Below, in pieces: positions 10,031 to 19,118 of a stretch of 64,000 nt of DNA. Numbering within the stretch: position 1 is the first letter of the stretch; each line of letters begins with the position of its first letter. Origin of the DNA: Metarhizium brunneum (taxonomy: Eukaryota > Ascomycota > Sordariomycetes > Hypocreales > Clavicipitaceae); NCBI RefSeq assembly GCF_013426205.1, contig NC_089422.1:5952001-6016000 (forward strand), in the 5' to 3' direction. A model generated the notes under the pieces. The model saw only the letters and a program-made list of their open reading frames with translations. It did not search any database and was not told the DNA's origin. A program made the translations under genes and the position numbers.

Positions 10031-11461
10031 ATGCCACTCGGCCATCTCTAGGAGCTTAAATTCGGGTCGTCCATCTTCAGATTCGGCTCGAGGCGCCGTC
10101 AAAACTCGAGTTCTGGAGGCAGCAGTTACTCGGATGACTCCCAACCCCAAGGTGGCCTTGGCATTGTCACCGACACCACCTCCTCGAGTCCGTCAACATA
10201 TGGACTTGGAGACTACGCGCCACGAGCATCTGGAGCCCTGACGCCAGCAACGCCCAGGTTTCCACACAAATTCATCCATCCCAGGCCAAAGCCCGGCGAT
10301 ATCTCTGTGCCTCCACACCAACTGCTGAAAAGCGAGGAGGCAAAGCGGCGTCGAGCAGCCCATAGATCGTCTGGCCAGTCGCTGCCGCGGCAAGGGACCC
10401 GACTAGCCTCTATCGACGAAGATGGCGATGACGGCGATGAAACGCCTGGTAGAGATGGACCTCAGTCGCCTCCCCCGGTCAAATGGCCGCAGCTAAGCTG
10501 CAAGATGTGTCCCAATGTGTCATTCAGCCGCCAGATTGATCTCGATTGCCACATAGAAATGTCCCACCCCCGGTGTGCTGAGGTGAGAGTACTGTCGAAA
10601 GACTCGAATGAAATGGACAACGCGTTTTGTCAGCTCAAAAACTCGGCCAGGAAAGTGCTGGATAGCCTTACACCCACTGAGACAGTGACGAGTGATTGGA
10701 GAAGCTAGTCGCCTGTCTCACCAGATCCTACGCCTCTAGACAAGCTGACAACAAAATCGGCAGGACAGCGATCTTCATTTGACGCCAAGCTAAGTGAGCA
10801 TCACGGCCCGCCTCTCAAGCCGACGTTGCCACTTGCTGTAATTGACACTGAGACTGAGCCGTTGCCGCTGGAGAAATGGCAATCCAAGGGCGAAGAGCCG
10901 TCTTCCCGTCATGGGCATCTGGATTTCAAAAAAGGAACTTCGTCTGAACTGACTTGGATGGTGCAAACAAGTGACGACTTTGCGGAGCGCCAACGACAGG
11001 ACTCCATTGATTCATTCATGTCAGACAATTCTGCGCTCAACGCTAGAATGGCTCAGCACTTGAGTCCTTGCGATGTCGAATTAGGATCGTCTCTGTCAAG
11101 CGATATCTTGAGCGACATCTCGAGCGATGACTACCTATACAGCGTCTCGAGCGATTATGGTGCGAGCAGTCATGGAGAGTCTAGTCCGGTGTGGACGCGG
11201 CCTTGGAAATCACAGGATGGAGTAGTCCCGGGCACTTGGCTCTGTCCGCACTGTGAGCAGGGTCTCAATCTTGGCGACAGCAGACAAACCGCAGCCATGA
11301 GAGAGGATTACAAAAGGTTGCAAATACAGCCGCCGTTCGAGAGACTAGCTGGTTGGGGGATTCTGCAGAGAAAGTGTGGCTTCTGTAACAAGAAGGCATT
11401 TTGCAAGCTGTTTGAGCACGACAAGAAGCAGGAGCAAGGAGATGATTCAATGGCAGACTGA
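10031..11461 (+). CDS. C2H2/zinc-ribbon protein; start unresolved, in-frame TAGs
   Basis: One frame is coding-like from about 10052 to the TGA at 11459-11461. It holds a zinc-finger-like motif (CKMCPNVSF, then HIEMSHPRC) near 10500-10580, Ser/Asp-rich linkers (SSDILSDISSDDYLYSVSSD) and a C-terminal ribbon of two CxxC pairs (LCPHCEQG; KCGFCNKKAF). Two TAGs interrupt it, at 10049-10051 and 10706-10708. The second is plausibly the acceptor of a 126-nt in-phase intron (10583-10708, donor GTGAGA). The first follows the only nearby ATG (10031) by six codons; it is either a nonsense change (CAG to TAG) or the acceptor of an intron from an exon I could not place. Function is unknown; nucleic-acid binding is an inference from the fingers. 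Confidence 0.5.
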
Positions 11462-11578
11462 GTTGTAGTCTTGGTTGGTTTTATTTGTCAATGAGCGTAG
11501 TGTAGATTTCAGCGTTGTTTTATTTGGCTAGCTCTATTTTATCTGTTTTCTTTTTTATTTCGTCACTTCCGTCTAGCC

Positions 11579-12885
11579 CTATTTTGCTGTAGCAGGCTGA
11601 GGGACTTCAGGCTGGTCAAAGGGCGATGCAGGCTCTTCGGAGCCGCGGCCGCTTTCGTCTTCAGCAGCAGTGAGTCCCTGGGTCTGGCGGTCGACGCGTC
11701 GCCTCCACGGTCCGTACAAGAGGATGGAGGCAATGCCAACGAGCAGAAAGACTCCGCATATGCTGCCGCCAATGATGTCAAAGTGGTCTCCGATGGCACC
11801 GACGCCGTCCCAGAAGCTGCCCTCTGGCTCGGCGACGTTTTGGACGAGCGACAGGATCTGGACGATGCCGATGAAGGCCGATACCAGGACGGTGATGGCG
11901 CTCAGCACGATCTGGTAGTACAGCAGGGCGACGAGGTCACTGGAGAAGGCCTTGGAGCTGTAGAGGGTGACCATGGCGGCGCCGTCGGTCGTGTCGATGA
12001 GGCACATGCCGGCTGTTGGGGTTAGTTTTTTCCTTGATAGGGTCACATCTTGTCACATCTTGGCGGTGGTGTTGACAGAAAGGCCCGCGCTGGGAAAGGG
12101 AAATACTTGCATGTGAAGAGGATGGGAAAGATGAGAATGAGCCAGATGCTGGTCCCTTTAAGGGCCTGCAGCGAGGCGATTCCCAGAATGGCCACTTCGG
12201 AACTCGTGTCGAAGCCGAGGCCGAAGACGACGCCCAGGGGGTACATTTTCCAGGGGCGGTCGACGGCCTTAAAGAGGAACTTGAAGACGCGGACCAGCAC
12301 GCCTCCGCCGTGGACGTGGTCGTGGTCGTAAGGGAGGGCGGGCTCGAGGGTGCCGGCGGCGAGGCCACGTCGGCGGCGCAGCTCGCGGCGGAGGGCGCCG
12401 ACGAGGCCGTACAGGATCCAGGCGTTGGCGGCGCACAGGACGACGAGGACGGTGGCGCTGACGGCGGTGCCGACGATGTTGCCGACGCGGGTGAAGCCGT
12501 CGAAGCGGTCGCGCAGGGCGCCCGAGGTGGCGGCGACGACGACGCAGGTGACGATGACGATGGTGGAGTGGCCCAGGCTGAAGAAGGTGCCGACGGTGGC
12601 CGGGCGCTGGCCCAGGCTCACGAGGCGGCGCGTCATGAGGTCAATGGCCGAGATGTGGTCGGCGTCGAGGGCGTGGCGGAGGCCGAGGGTGTAGGAGAGG
12701 GCGGCGGCGGAGATGAGGGCCGGGTGGTGGTGCAGCACGACGGCGATGCTGGCCCAGACGACGAGGTTGACGGCCGCGACGAGGGCCACGATGCCGATGG
12801 CGTTGGGGGGCACGCCCGAGAGGAAGCGCGGCTTGGGGGGCAGCGCGAGCCTCATGGTGCCGGTTGGGGGGGTCGCGATGTTCAA
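11579..12885 (-). CDS. NiCoT-family nickel/cobalt transporter
   Basis: Two exons, complement(11579-12012, 12111-12885), 402 residues. The protein is polytopic (about eight membrane segments) and carries the family signatures: RHALDADHI in the second segment, which forms the metal selectivity site, plus LGFDTSSEVAILGI and CLIDTTDGAAM. A His-rich cytosolic loop (YDHDHVHGGG) may bind metal. NiCoT proteins such as S. pombe Nic1 and bacterial HoxN/NixA import Ni2+ or Co2+ at the plasma membrane; in fungi the nickel usually serves urease. The intron (12013-12110) has a GC donor (GCAAGT), and only this splice keeps the ...FT-S-GMCLIDTTDG... frame; the nearby GTATTT donor would shift it. The C-terminal tail is short and acidic. 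Confidence 0.92.
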
Positions 12886-13404
12886 GAAGCGGAGGTGAGC
12901 GGGAATATGTGGTATTTGTATTCGGCTGCTACGTGTGCCTGTGTGTAACTATGTACATGTGTCTGGTGCACCAGACGCCACGCGCGGCTCATGCCTTGAG
13001 CTAAAGTGCGCCATGGAGATGTTGCCCATGGCGCAGATGCCGTGGCCGGCTTGGTCCGCGTTGCAAGTGAAGTCGAGATGGCCTCGCGGGCGGGCATGTC
13101 TTATCTCGCCGGTGTGGGGAAGCATTGATGGATGGACATGGATGGATGCACTTGGGGCCGGAGGCGGGCGGGGGCGGGAACATTGAATCTGCATGTGGAC
13201 TGGTGCGTAGATCAGATAACAAGCTGCCAAGTTGATGGTACGTAAAATCGAAAATCTGCAGGCCCGGCTGATACTGGCGTGGTATCGGCCACACGAGCCG
13301 TCACATGGCGCGGCAAGGGCAGCATGGCGTTGGCCGCTCTTCGGCCGACGAAGCGGCATGATTGACGTCCCTTTTTTTCTCTTGTTCCTATTTTACGTTT
13401 AATC
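12886..13404. other. Upstream region of the transporter gene, no gene seen
   Basis: About 520 bases between the transporter start and the Dabb gene stop, both genes on the minus strand. Frames here are short and composition-driven. No repeat or RNA gene was recognised. Confidence 0.5.
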
Positions 13405-13978
13405 TTATTCTTGCTCACCCGTGTCCAACGTCGCATCCGCACATGACAAGAAGCCCCCCATCCACCGCTCGTCCTCGGCGTCCATTTCGAAATCGAAGCG
13501 CGTCACCTCTTCGCTAAACGGCCACAAGTACGTGCTGGTAACCCTGCTATCGTCAGCTCACCACGTCCAGCGTCGAATCCGCCATGCCGCCTTGCCTGTG
13601 ATGCTCGTCACTCGCTTGGTATCTGGAGATGCACGTCAGCCAGTTCAATGCGCCACTAGTATTCATTTGTTTGCGCAAAATAAAAACATACTCTGCCAAG
13701 GCCGCCTTGCTCGCGTGGTAGCTCACCAGGGCCAGGTGATTGCCTCTGCTCCGCGCGATGGGATCCGTGACCGAGGGCCCGCCCACCACCAGCCGTTTGT
13801 TCAGGACGCTCGGCAGGTGCCGGAGCCGCTTGAGCTCTGCGGCAAAGGCCTCCTTGTGCGCCGGGGAGACGCCGGGCTTGAACTTGAACAGGACTGCACA
13901 TGTGGTTACTTGTTAGGCGTGGAGCTGGGTGTGGGTGGGTGTTGGACGGGCAGCCTTACCGATGTGAACAAGCACCAT
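13405..13978 (-). CDS. Stress-responsive A/B-barrel (Dabb) domain protein
   Basis: Four exons, complement(13405-13543, 13596-13622, 13692-13893, 13960-13978), 128 residues. The start is MVLVHIVLFKFKPGVSPAHK, the standard opening of the Dabb fold, and VVGGPSVTDPIARSRG followed by HLALVSYHASKAALAEYQ is the central strand-helix unit. Dabb proteins are small cytosolic dimers; some are polyketide cyclases or plant stress proteins, and most fungal ones have no known substrate. The first exon is 19 nt and the third only 27 nt. The last intron (13544-13595) uses a GC donor (GCAAGG); without it the protein would end early at HHRQGGMADSTLDVVS. The spliced reading instead gives VTSTYLWPFSEEVTRFDFE, the expected end. 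The tail after this is extended and acidic. Confidence 0.8.
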
Positions 13979-14475
13979 TTTGGGCTTATTGATTCCGCGT
14001 TGGCACCGGCACCAGAGGCAAGGCAATGGCGGCCAAGGCGGGCGTATAAATATTCATTGACTGTCAATTAGGATCGCGGCGTTGCTCCGTCGCCCGGACC
14101 CGCTGCGGCGTTTGGCCGGGTGGCTGCACACATCTCCGAGATGCAAGGCGCGTTGTGAGCAGGCACCTTCGCCTTGCATTTGGATGGCTCATTTCATGTT
14201 TCGGCGTGTCCCGGGGTGGTAAAAAAAAAAGGGACAAGCCTTGTCCTGTCCCATTCGTGATTTTCTACAATGCCTGCGTGTAGCGTGAGACCAGATTCGT
14301 TGCAGTCATGTAGATACATGTAAATGAGGACTTGTGCCTTTTGAAATGATTCGACAGCACCTGCCTCCAACAGGAAACCAGATCCAGGGAACTACAGATA
14401 TCACAACTTCTACTCTATTAAAACGCGCGTCCCCGTCCCTTCAAACATGGACATGGCCCGCACCGCCAGCCACCG
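13979..14475. other. Intergenic, no gene seen
   Basis: About 500 bases between two minus-strand genes. An A-run at 14220-14230 is the only low-complexity feature noticed. Confidence 0.5.
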
Positions 14476-15546
14476 CTACTCGTCCATAAACACAAGCGGC
14501 TTCGCAGACACCCTGGCCGCCTCGGCGTTCAAGGCGTCAATCTCGGCCTGCACCAGCGGGATCCCCGTCCTCTCCCGCTCCGCCTGCGTGCGCTGCTCCA
14601 TCTCGCCGGGAAAGTAGATCCTGTCCACGCCCGCCGCCCTGTCCGCCCCCACGACCCTCTCGTACAGGTACTTCATCCGGCCTCGAAACTCGTCCAGGCC
14701 CATAAACAGATCCGGCTTGACAGCGACCAGGAAGTGCCCGACGTCCGCCGGCCCCGACGGGTCATACGGGCCCGTGACGTGCCCCGCAAACGCCGCCCCG
14801 GACAAGACGCCCGAAAAGACGTCCATCATGACGGCCAGGGCCGACCCCTTGGGCCCCCCCATGGGCAGCATGACGCCCCCCAGCGCCGCCGCAGGATCCT
14901 CCGTCGGCCTGCCCTCCGCGTCGAGCGCCCAGCCCGCCGGGATCGCCTCCCCGCGCCGCTGTGCCTTGTATATCTTGCCCCGGGCCGCCACCGACGGCGC
15001 CATGTCGAGGATGAAGTCGGGCTCGCCGGGCGCCCCGCACGCAATCGGCGACACGCCCAGGAGTTTGGACCTGCCGCCGAACGGCGGGAGCGCGGGGCTC
15101 GAGTTTGTAAACACCAGGCTCATCATGTCCGCGTCGAGGGCCTGCTGGACCAGCCAGGCCGACATGCCGAAGTGGTTCGAGCGCTTGACGCTCGCCATGC
15201 CGATGCCGTACACCCTGGCGGAGGAGATGGCCGCGCGCATGGCCTGGTGCGCCGACACGAAGCCGAAGCCGTTGCGGCCGTCGACCTGCGCCACCGCCGG
15301 CGTCACCTGGTCGATGGCCGGCTGGGCCGCGGCGTCGAGAACCCCCCTGCGGATGCGCTCCATGTACGACGGGATCCGGTTCATGCCGTGCGTGTCGACG
15401 CCGCGGAGGTCAGCGGCTACCAGGCACTTTGCGATGAGGGCTGCATTCTCGCCGGGTACCCCGTTCCCGGTGAGGATGTCTTGCACCAGGCGGCGCGCTT
15501 CCGATGGGGATACATGTCTTGTGGCGCTGTCCTCAGCCGGTGCCAT
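14476..15546 (-). CDS. Ldh2-family malate/L-lactate-type dehydrogenase
   Basis: A single exon of 356 residues from the ATG at 15544-15546. Family marks are LRGVDTHGMNRIPSYMERI near residue 48, the NGFGFVSAHQAM segment, the SNHFGMSAWLVQQA active-site/NAD-binding stretch, SPIACGAPGEPDFILDMAPS, and PMGGPKGSALAVMMDVFSG. The Ldh2/MDH2 fold is unrelated to classical lactate dehydrogenase and uses NAD(P)H to interconvert 2-hydroxy and 2-oxo acids: malate, sulfolactate, ureidoglycolate or 2,3-diketogulonate depending on the member. The substrate here cannot be told from sequence. No signal peptide is seen, so it is probably cytosolic. It is divergent from a Zn2Cys6 regulator 260 bases away whose promoter carries two palindromic sites, suggesting inducible use in catabolism. 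Confidence 0.88.
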   Translation of the reverse strand: MAPAEDSATRHVSPSEARRLVQDILTGNGVPGENAALIAKCLVAADLRGVDTHGMNRIPSYMERIRRGVLDAAAQPAIDQVTPAVAQVDGRNGFGFVSAHQAMRAAISSARVYGIGMASVKRSNHFGMSAWLVQQALDADMMSLVFTNSSPALPPFGGRSKLLGVSPIACGAPGEPDFILDMAPSVAARGKIYKAQRRGEAIPAGWALDAEGRPTEDPAAALGGVMLPMGGPKGSALAVMMDVFSGVLSGAAFAGHVTGPYDPSGPADVGHFLVAVKPDLFMGLDEFRGRMKYLYERVVGADRAAGVDRIYFPGEMEQRTQAERERTGIPLVQAEIDALNAEAARVSAKPLVFMDE

Positions 15547-15674
15547 TTTGTATGATCCGTGTAGAGAATTTGAATGATGGAGTCATTCGTAGGCCAGCTA
15601 CAAAATGTTGGGATGAATGCATGGTTGACGCTTTTTCTTTTATAAGCACGGCGTCGTGGTGTAGAATCTATGGA

Positions 15675-15723
15675 GCGGGAATTTTCCGCCCCGCCCCGTC
15701 GCCATTATGCGGACTTTGTCCGC
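15675..15723. promoter_or_regulatory. Two GCGG-N7-CCGC palindromes in the dehydrogenase/regulator promoter
   Basis: GCGGGAATTTTCCGC (15675-15689) and GCGGACTTTGTCCGC (15709-15723) share the form GCGG-N7-CCGC and start exactly 34 bases apart, about three helical turns. Zn2Cys6 dimers bind inverted CGG triplets with a spacing set by the linker. The adjacent gene encodes such a protein, so autoregulation plus control of the dehydrogenase is a natural reading (inference). Confidence 0.6.
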
Positions 15724-15806
15724 GCGGCTCCCTCATCGGCCTTTTACCGCTCTGACTCTTTCGCTCGCCCAGTCAACGGCTTCGAGGAACTGTAACCCAA
15801 GCAGCA

Positions 15807-18057
15807 ATGTCTGAGTCGGAGGGCCATACAGCGAGCCCAGTCAGGGCGTCTACGAGACGTCAGGCTCGCAATCCGCGTTTGCGGCTGGCTTGTCTGCGAT
15901 GTCAACGTCGCAAGATCAAGGTGGGCGGCTGGCTTTGCACCGGGGGGGAGAGACGAGAGAGTGTGTGCGTACGGGCTAACAAACGGCTTCACAGTGCGAT
16001 GGAGAACTTCCTCAGTGTAAGCATTGCAGAAACACGGGGTCGGAGTGTGTGGATGGCGAGAGTGCCCGGCTGAGAGACTTTCCCAGAGCGTACGTACGAC
16101 ATTCCCACCTCTCACAAGTTGGACCTCCCGGAGTCTTTCACTTCCCAGCTAACTACATATGCAATACCATGGGCTCAGGTACATTACAAACTTAAAGGAC
16201 CGTGTCAAGTGGCTGGAAAGCATCATCCACGAAAAATGCCCCTATGTTGATCTGAGCCAGGGGCCGAATTGTGAGAACCTCAAGACCGTCCTGGACGGTG
16301 AGTCAACACCGGTTGTTGCGCAAGTCGAGGCCGGCGCCGCAAACCCGGAGCAAAGTGAATCCAGGGCAGCGTCGTCACATGAAATCGGCCTCGTGTCCTT
16401 GGGGGGAAGCCAGGATCCGCGATACATTGGCCCCTCGAGTGGATATTTCCTCGCCAGAGTCATGCTCACCAAGGGTTCCTCGCCAGGCATCTCCGGCAGC
16501 CGAGACATGGCGTTTCCGACGGATCTCATTGAGACGGTGCAGAGCGCGGCCAGTCTGCCGGCGCGGGAGATTGCAGACCAAATCTGCGACGCCTTCTTCG
16601 AGAGCCTCCATGCCACGTATCCCGTTTTGCACCGGCCGACCTTTGACAGAGTCCTGGACAAGATGTACACCCTGCAGTACGATGATCCCGCGGCCTGCTT
16701 CCAGGTGTACATGGTGATGGCGCTGGGGAGCCTGGTGGTGTCGCAGAGGCTCAAGGCAATCCTGCCATGTGAGCGGTACGGCCTCTCGGCGTTGAGATAC
16801 TTTGACCGGATCAATGTGGAAAACTCGCTGCAGGGCCTTCAGTGCCTTTTGCTGCTCCTCATCTTTACGCTGCACAACCCGCACGTCAGGGTGAATATCT
16901 GGCATCTCAACTACCAGGCCATAGCCGCGGCAGTCGACTTGGGCCTGCAGCGCGACGTGACCACGCAAGCGGGAATCTCGCTGCTCGAGCAGGAGATGAG
17001 AACGAGGATCTTCTGGGTGGTCTTTATGATGGACCGCATCATCGCCACGACGATGGGCCGTCCCATCGGACTACGAGACGAGGCGTGCGACCTGAGATTG
17101 CCGCGCATGCTCGACGACATGGACATCATGACAGCCGGCTCTCCTCACTCTCACAGCTCGGCCTTCAAACCCATTGCGTACTCGATCCACCTGTTCCGGC
17201 TGGCCAAGCTCAACTCGGAAATCAAGTACGTGGCAAACAGCGTGGTCCGACAGACGCCCGTCTACGCATACCCAGCCGTGATTGACATTTACGAATGGCA
17301 AGCCAGCGTGCTGGAGCAGATCAACCAGTGGGAGGAGCACATTCCCACCGGCGACGGCACGCCCGCGACCCAACACCTAGAGACGGCCTGTCGCATCCAA
17401 GGCCACACGCTGCGCATGGTGCTCCTGCGGCCGAGCCCGGCCATCCCCAAGCCGACCAGGGAGGCGTTGGAAAAGTGCCACGCGAGCGCGCGGGAGTCGC
17501 TCAGGCTCCTCAACAAGCTCTACGTCCGGAGCGCCCTCGTCCACAGCTGGCTGACCTTTCACGCCGTGGTCCTGAGCACCCTGAGCATCCTGTACTGCGT
17601 CAAGATGGTGCCGGACCTCCGCCAGCAGACAGACGTGGCCGAGCTCATGAGCGACCTCAGCATCTCGTCCAGCATCCTCTCCGCGACGGGCGAGCACTGG
17701 TCGGGGGCACGCCGCTGCCGCGACACCCTCGACGAGCTCGGCCGCTCCACCATCAAGGACCTCCTCGCGCAAGACGGCCCGGCGCCGGCACGAGAGCCCA
17801 GCAGACGACGCGGACGCGCCACGGTTCAGCGCCAGGCTGCTGCCGCCGCTACCCCCATCTCGCTGTCGGACGTGGACTTGTCCACGGACGCCATCAATGG
17901 GGTATTCACGCCCATGATCGAGCCGAGCGCCTTCTTCGACGACTTCCTCGGCAACGACTCGTTTGCAAACTGCTTCCCCGACGAGAGTGCCACCAACATT
18001 GACGAAATTGTGCGCAACATGTTCCAGGACGACACAACCGCAACGGCATTCGGGTAG
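15807..18057 (+). CDS. Zn2Cys6 fungal transcription factor (pathway-specific type)
   Basis: Three exons, 15807-15920, 15995-16089, 16179-18057, 695 residues. The binuclear zinc cluster is complete and split by intron 1: CLRCQRRKIK then CDGELPQCKHCRNTGSEC, spacing C-x2-C-x6-C-x5-C-x2-C-x6-C. Exon 3 opens with a short dimerisation coiled coil (YITNLKDRVKWLESIIHE). The middle region holds the fungal-specific transcription factor domain (FFESLHATYPVLHRPTFD; the RIFWVVFMMDRIIATTMGRP segment is the usual mid-domain landmark). The C-terminus is acidic and Phe-rich (FFDDFLGNDSFANCFPDE), as in activation domains. It is nuclear and DNA-binding by family. It shares a 260-base bidirectional promoter with the Ldh2-type dehydrogenase, its likely target. 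Confidence 0.9.
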
Positions 18058-18189
18058 AAAATGGTTCTCTCTTTTTTTCGGGGGATGGTTCTAAAATATG
18101 CTGCCATGTAAAATCCCACCAGACCCTCTTCTATAGAAACAACAGAGCAAAGACGTAGTGTGTGTAAAAAAAAAAAGGTCCCCAGCTCG

Positions 18190-18696
18190 CTACGGCTCCT
18201 TTGTCCCACGAACGTATTTGGTATGCCGGGCCCGAGTGACGGGGGTCTCGGAGCCGTCCTCGCCCAGCTTGTTGATGGCGACGCTGACAAAGGCCAGACT
18301 GCCGCCTACGCGCTCGGCAGTGCTGCGGATGAGCACCGTGTCGCCGGCGGCGGCGGTCGACAGGAACGTGAGGTGCATGTCGACCGAGGCGCCCGTCCTC
18401 TCGCGCAGGTCGTGCGCGCAGATGGCCAGCCCGGTGGCGAAGTCAACCACGGTGGCGCTGACGGCGCCGTGGAGGCCGCCCTTGCTGTTGAGGTGCGTGG
18501 CCGAGAGGGTGAGCCGGAGCGTGACGGTGCCGGCGGCGACGGCGGCGAGTTGGATGTCGGCGAGGATGAGGCCGTAGATGGGCGATTTGGAGAGGAGGTT
18601 CTGTGTTAGGGCGTGGACTTTTGCGGTCCGCGCGGCGTCGGCGGCGGCGGTGCTGTCTTGCAACGACGTTTCGTTGCTCGTGGAGGAGAGGGTCAT
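18190..18696 (-). CDS. Hot-dog thioesterase (PaaI / ACOT13-like)
   Basis: A single exon of 168 residues. The ATG at 18694-18696 (MTLSSTSNETSL) is preferred; an upstream in-frame start adds a low-complexity lysine-rich leader with no family counterpart. The 4HBT core is clear: SATHLNSKGGLHGAVSATVV with the catalytic region HGAVSATVVDFATGLAI, then DMHLTFLSTAAAGDTVLIRS. Proteins of this type hydrolyse acyl- or aryl-acyl-CoA thioesters. The gene is convergent with the upstream Zn2Cys6 gene (132 bases between stop codons) and divergent from the next regulator. It may belong to the same metabolic group; this rests on position only. Confidence 0.85.
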   Translation of the reverse strand: MTLSSTSNETSLQDSTAAADAARTAKVHALTQNLLSKSPIYGLILADIQLAAVAAGTVTLRLTLSATHLNSKGGLHGAVSATVVDFATGLAICAHDLRERTGASVDMHLTFLSTAAAGDTVLIRSTAERVGGSLAFVSVAINKLGEDGSETPVTRARHTKYVRGTKEP

Positions 18697-19118
18697 TTTT
18701 TGATGGTTTTGGGGGGAGTGGTGATGGGTGATGATGGAGAGGCGCGGTTGAAGGGCTCGATGTTTCTTTTTTTTGGTGCGGGTTCCACTTGGGCACGCCA
18801 CGCCGTAGGTTCCACGAAATACTCCGTACGTCAATAGAATGATGATTGAATCCTCGGTGCTCTCTCGGCTTTATTCCCCGGGCGCTGTGTGTTCTTCACA
18901 AGACCCTGCCCGCCTGCCCATCAGTAACTGGTCCCGGGAACAATACGGCCGTTGCAAGATCGGCGGCAGAGATGAAGTGGATATTCAGGAGACGGGACTT
19001 GAACCCCATCCGACGGAAGCACATCTAAGCTCATCTTCATCTACCACATCCTTATCCTTGTCACCACAGCCTTGGGACGTCGAAGCTCCGTCGGACTTGC
19101 GCTTCACCGACGTCGCCC
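18697..19118. other. Bidirectional promoter between thioesterase and second regulator
   Basis: About 420 bases. A copy of the 9-mer TACTCCGTA is at 18820-18828. Codon-like frames across it are antisense or shadow readings. A tRNA T-arm-like string (GGGACTTGAACCCC) near 18997 has no matching arms. Confidence 0.5.

Noticed and set aside
12310..12948. 212-codon plus-strand frame rich in Gly, Asp and Ala
   Set aside because: Antisense of the GC-rich NiCoT first exon; composition is a shadow of that gene.
14734..15577. Plus-strand frames of over 270 codons
   Set aside because: Antisense shadows of the Ldh2-family gene, whose conserved motifs are clear on the minus strand.
18985..19015. GGGACTTGAACCCC, resembling the antisense T-arm of a tRNA
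   Set aside because: Surrounding sequence does not form the other arms of a cloverleaf.
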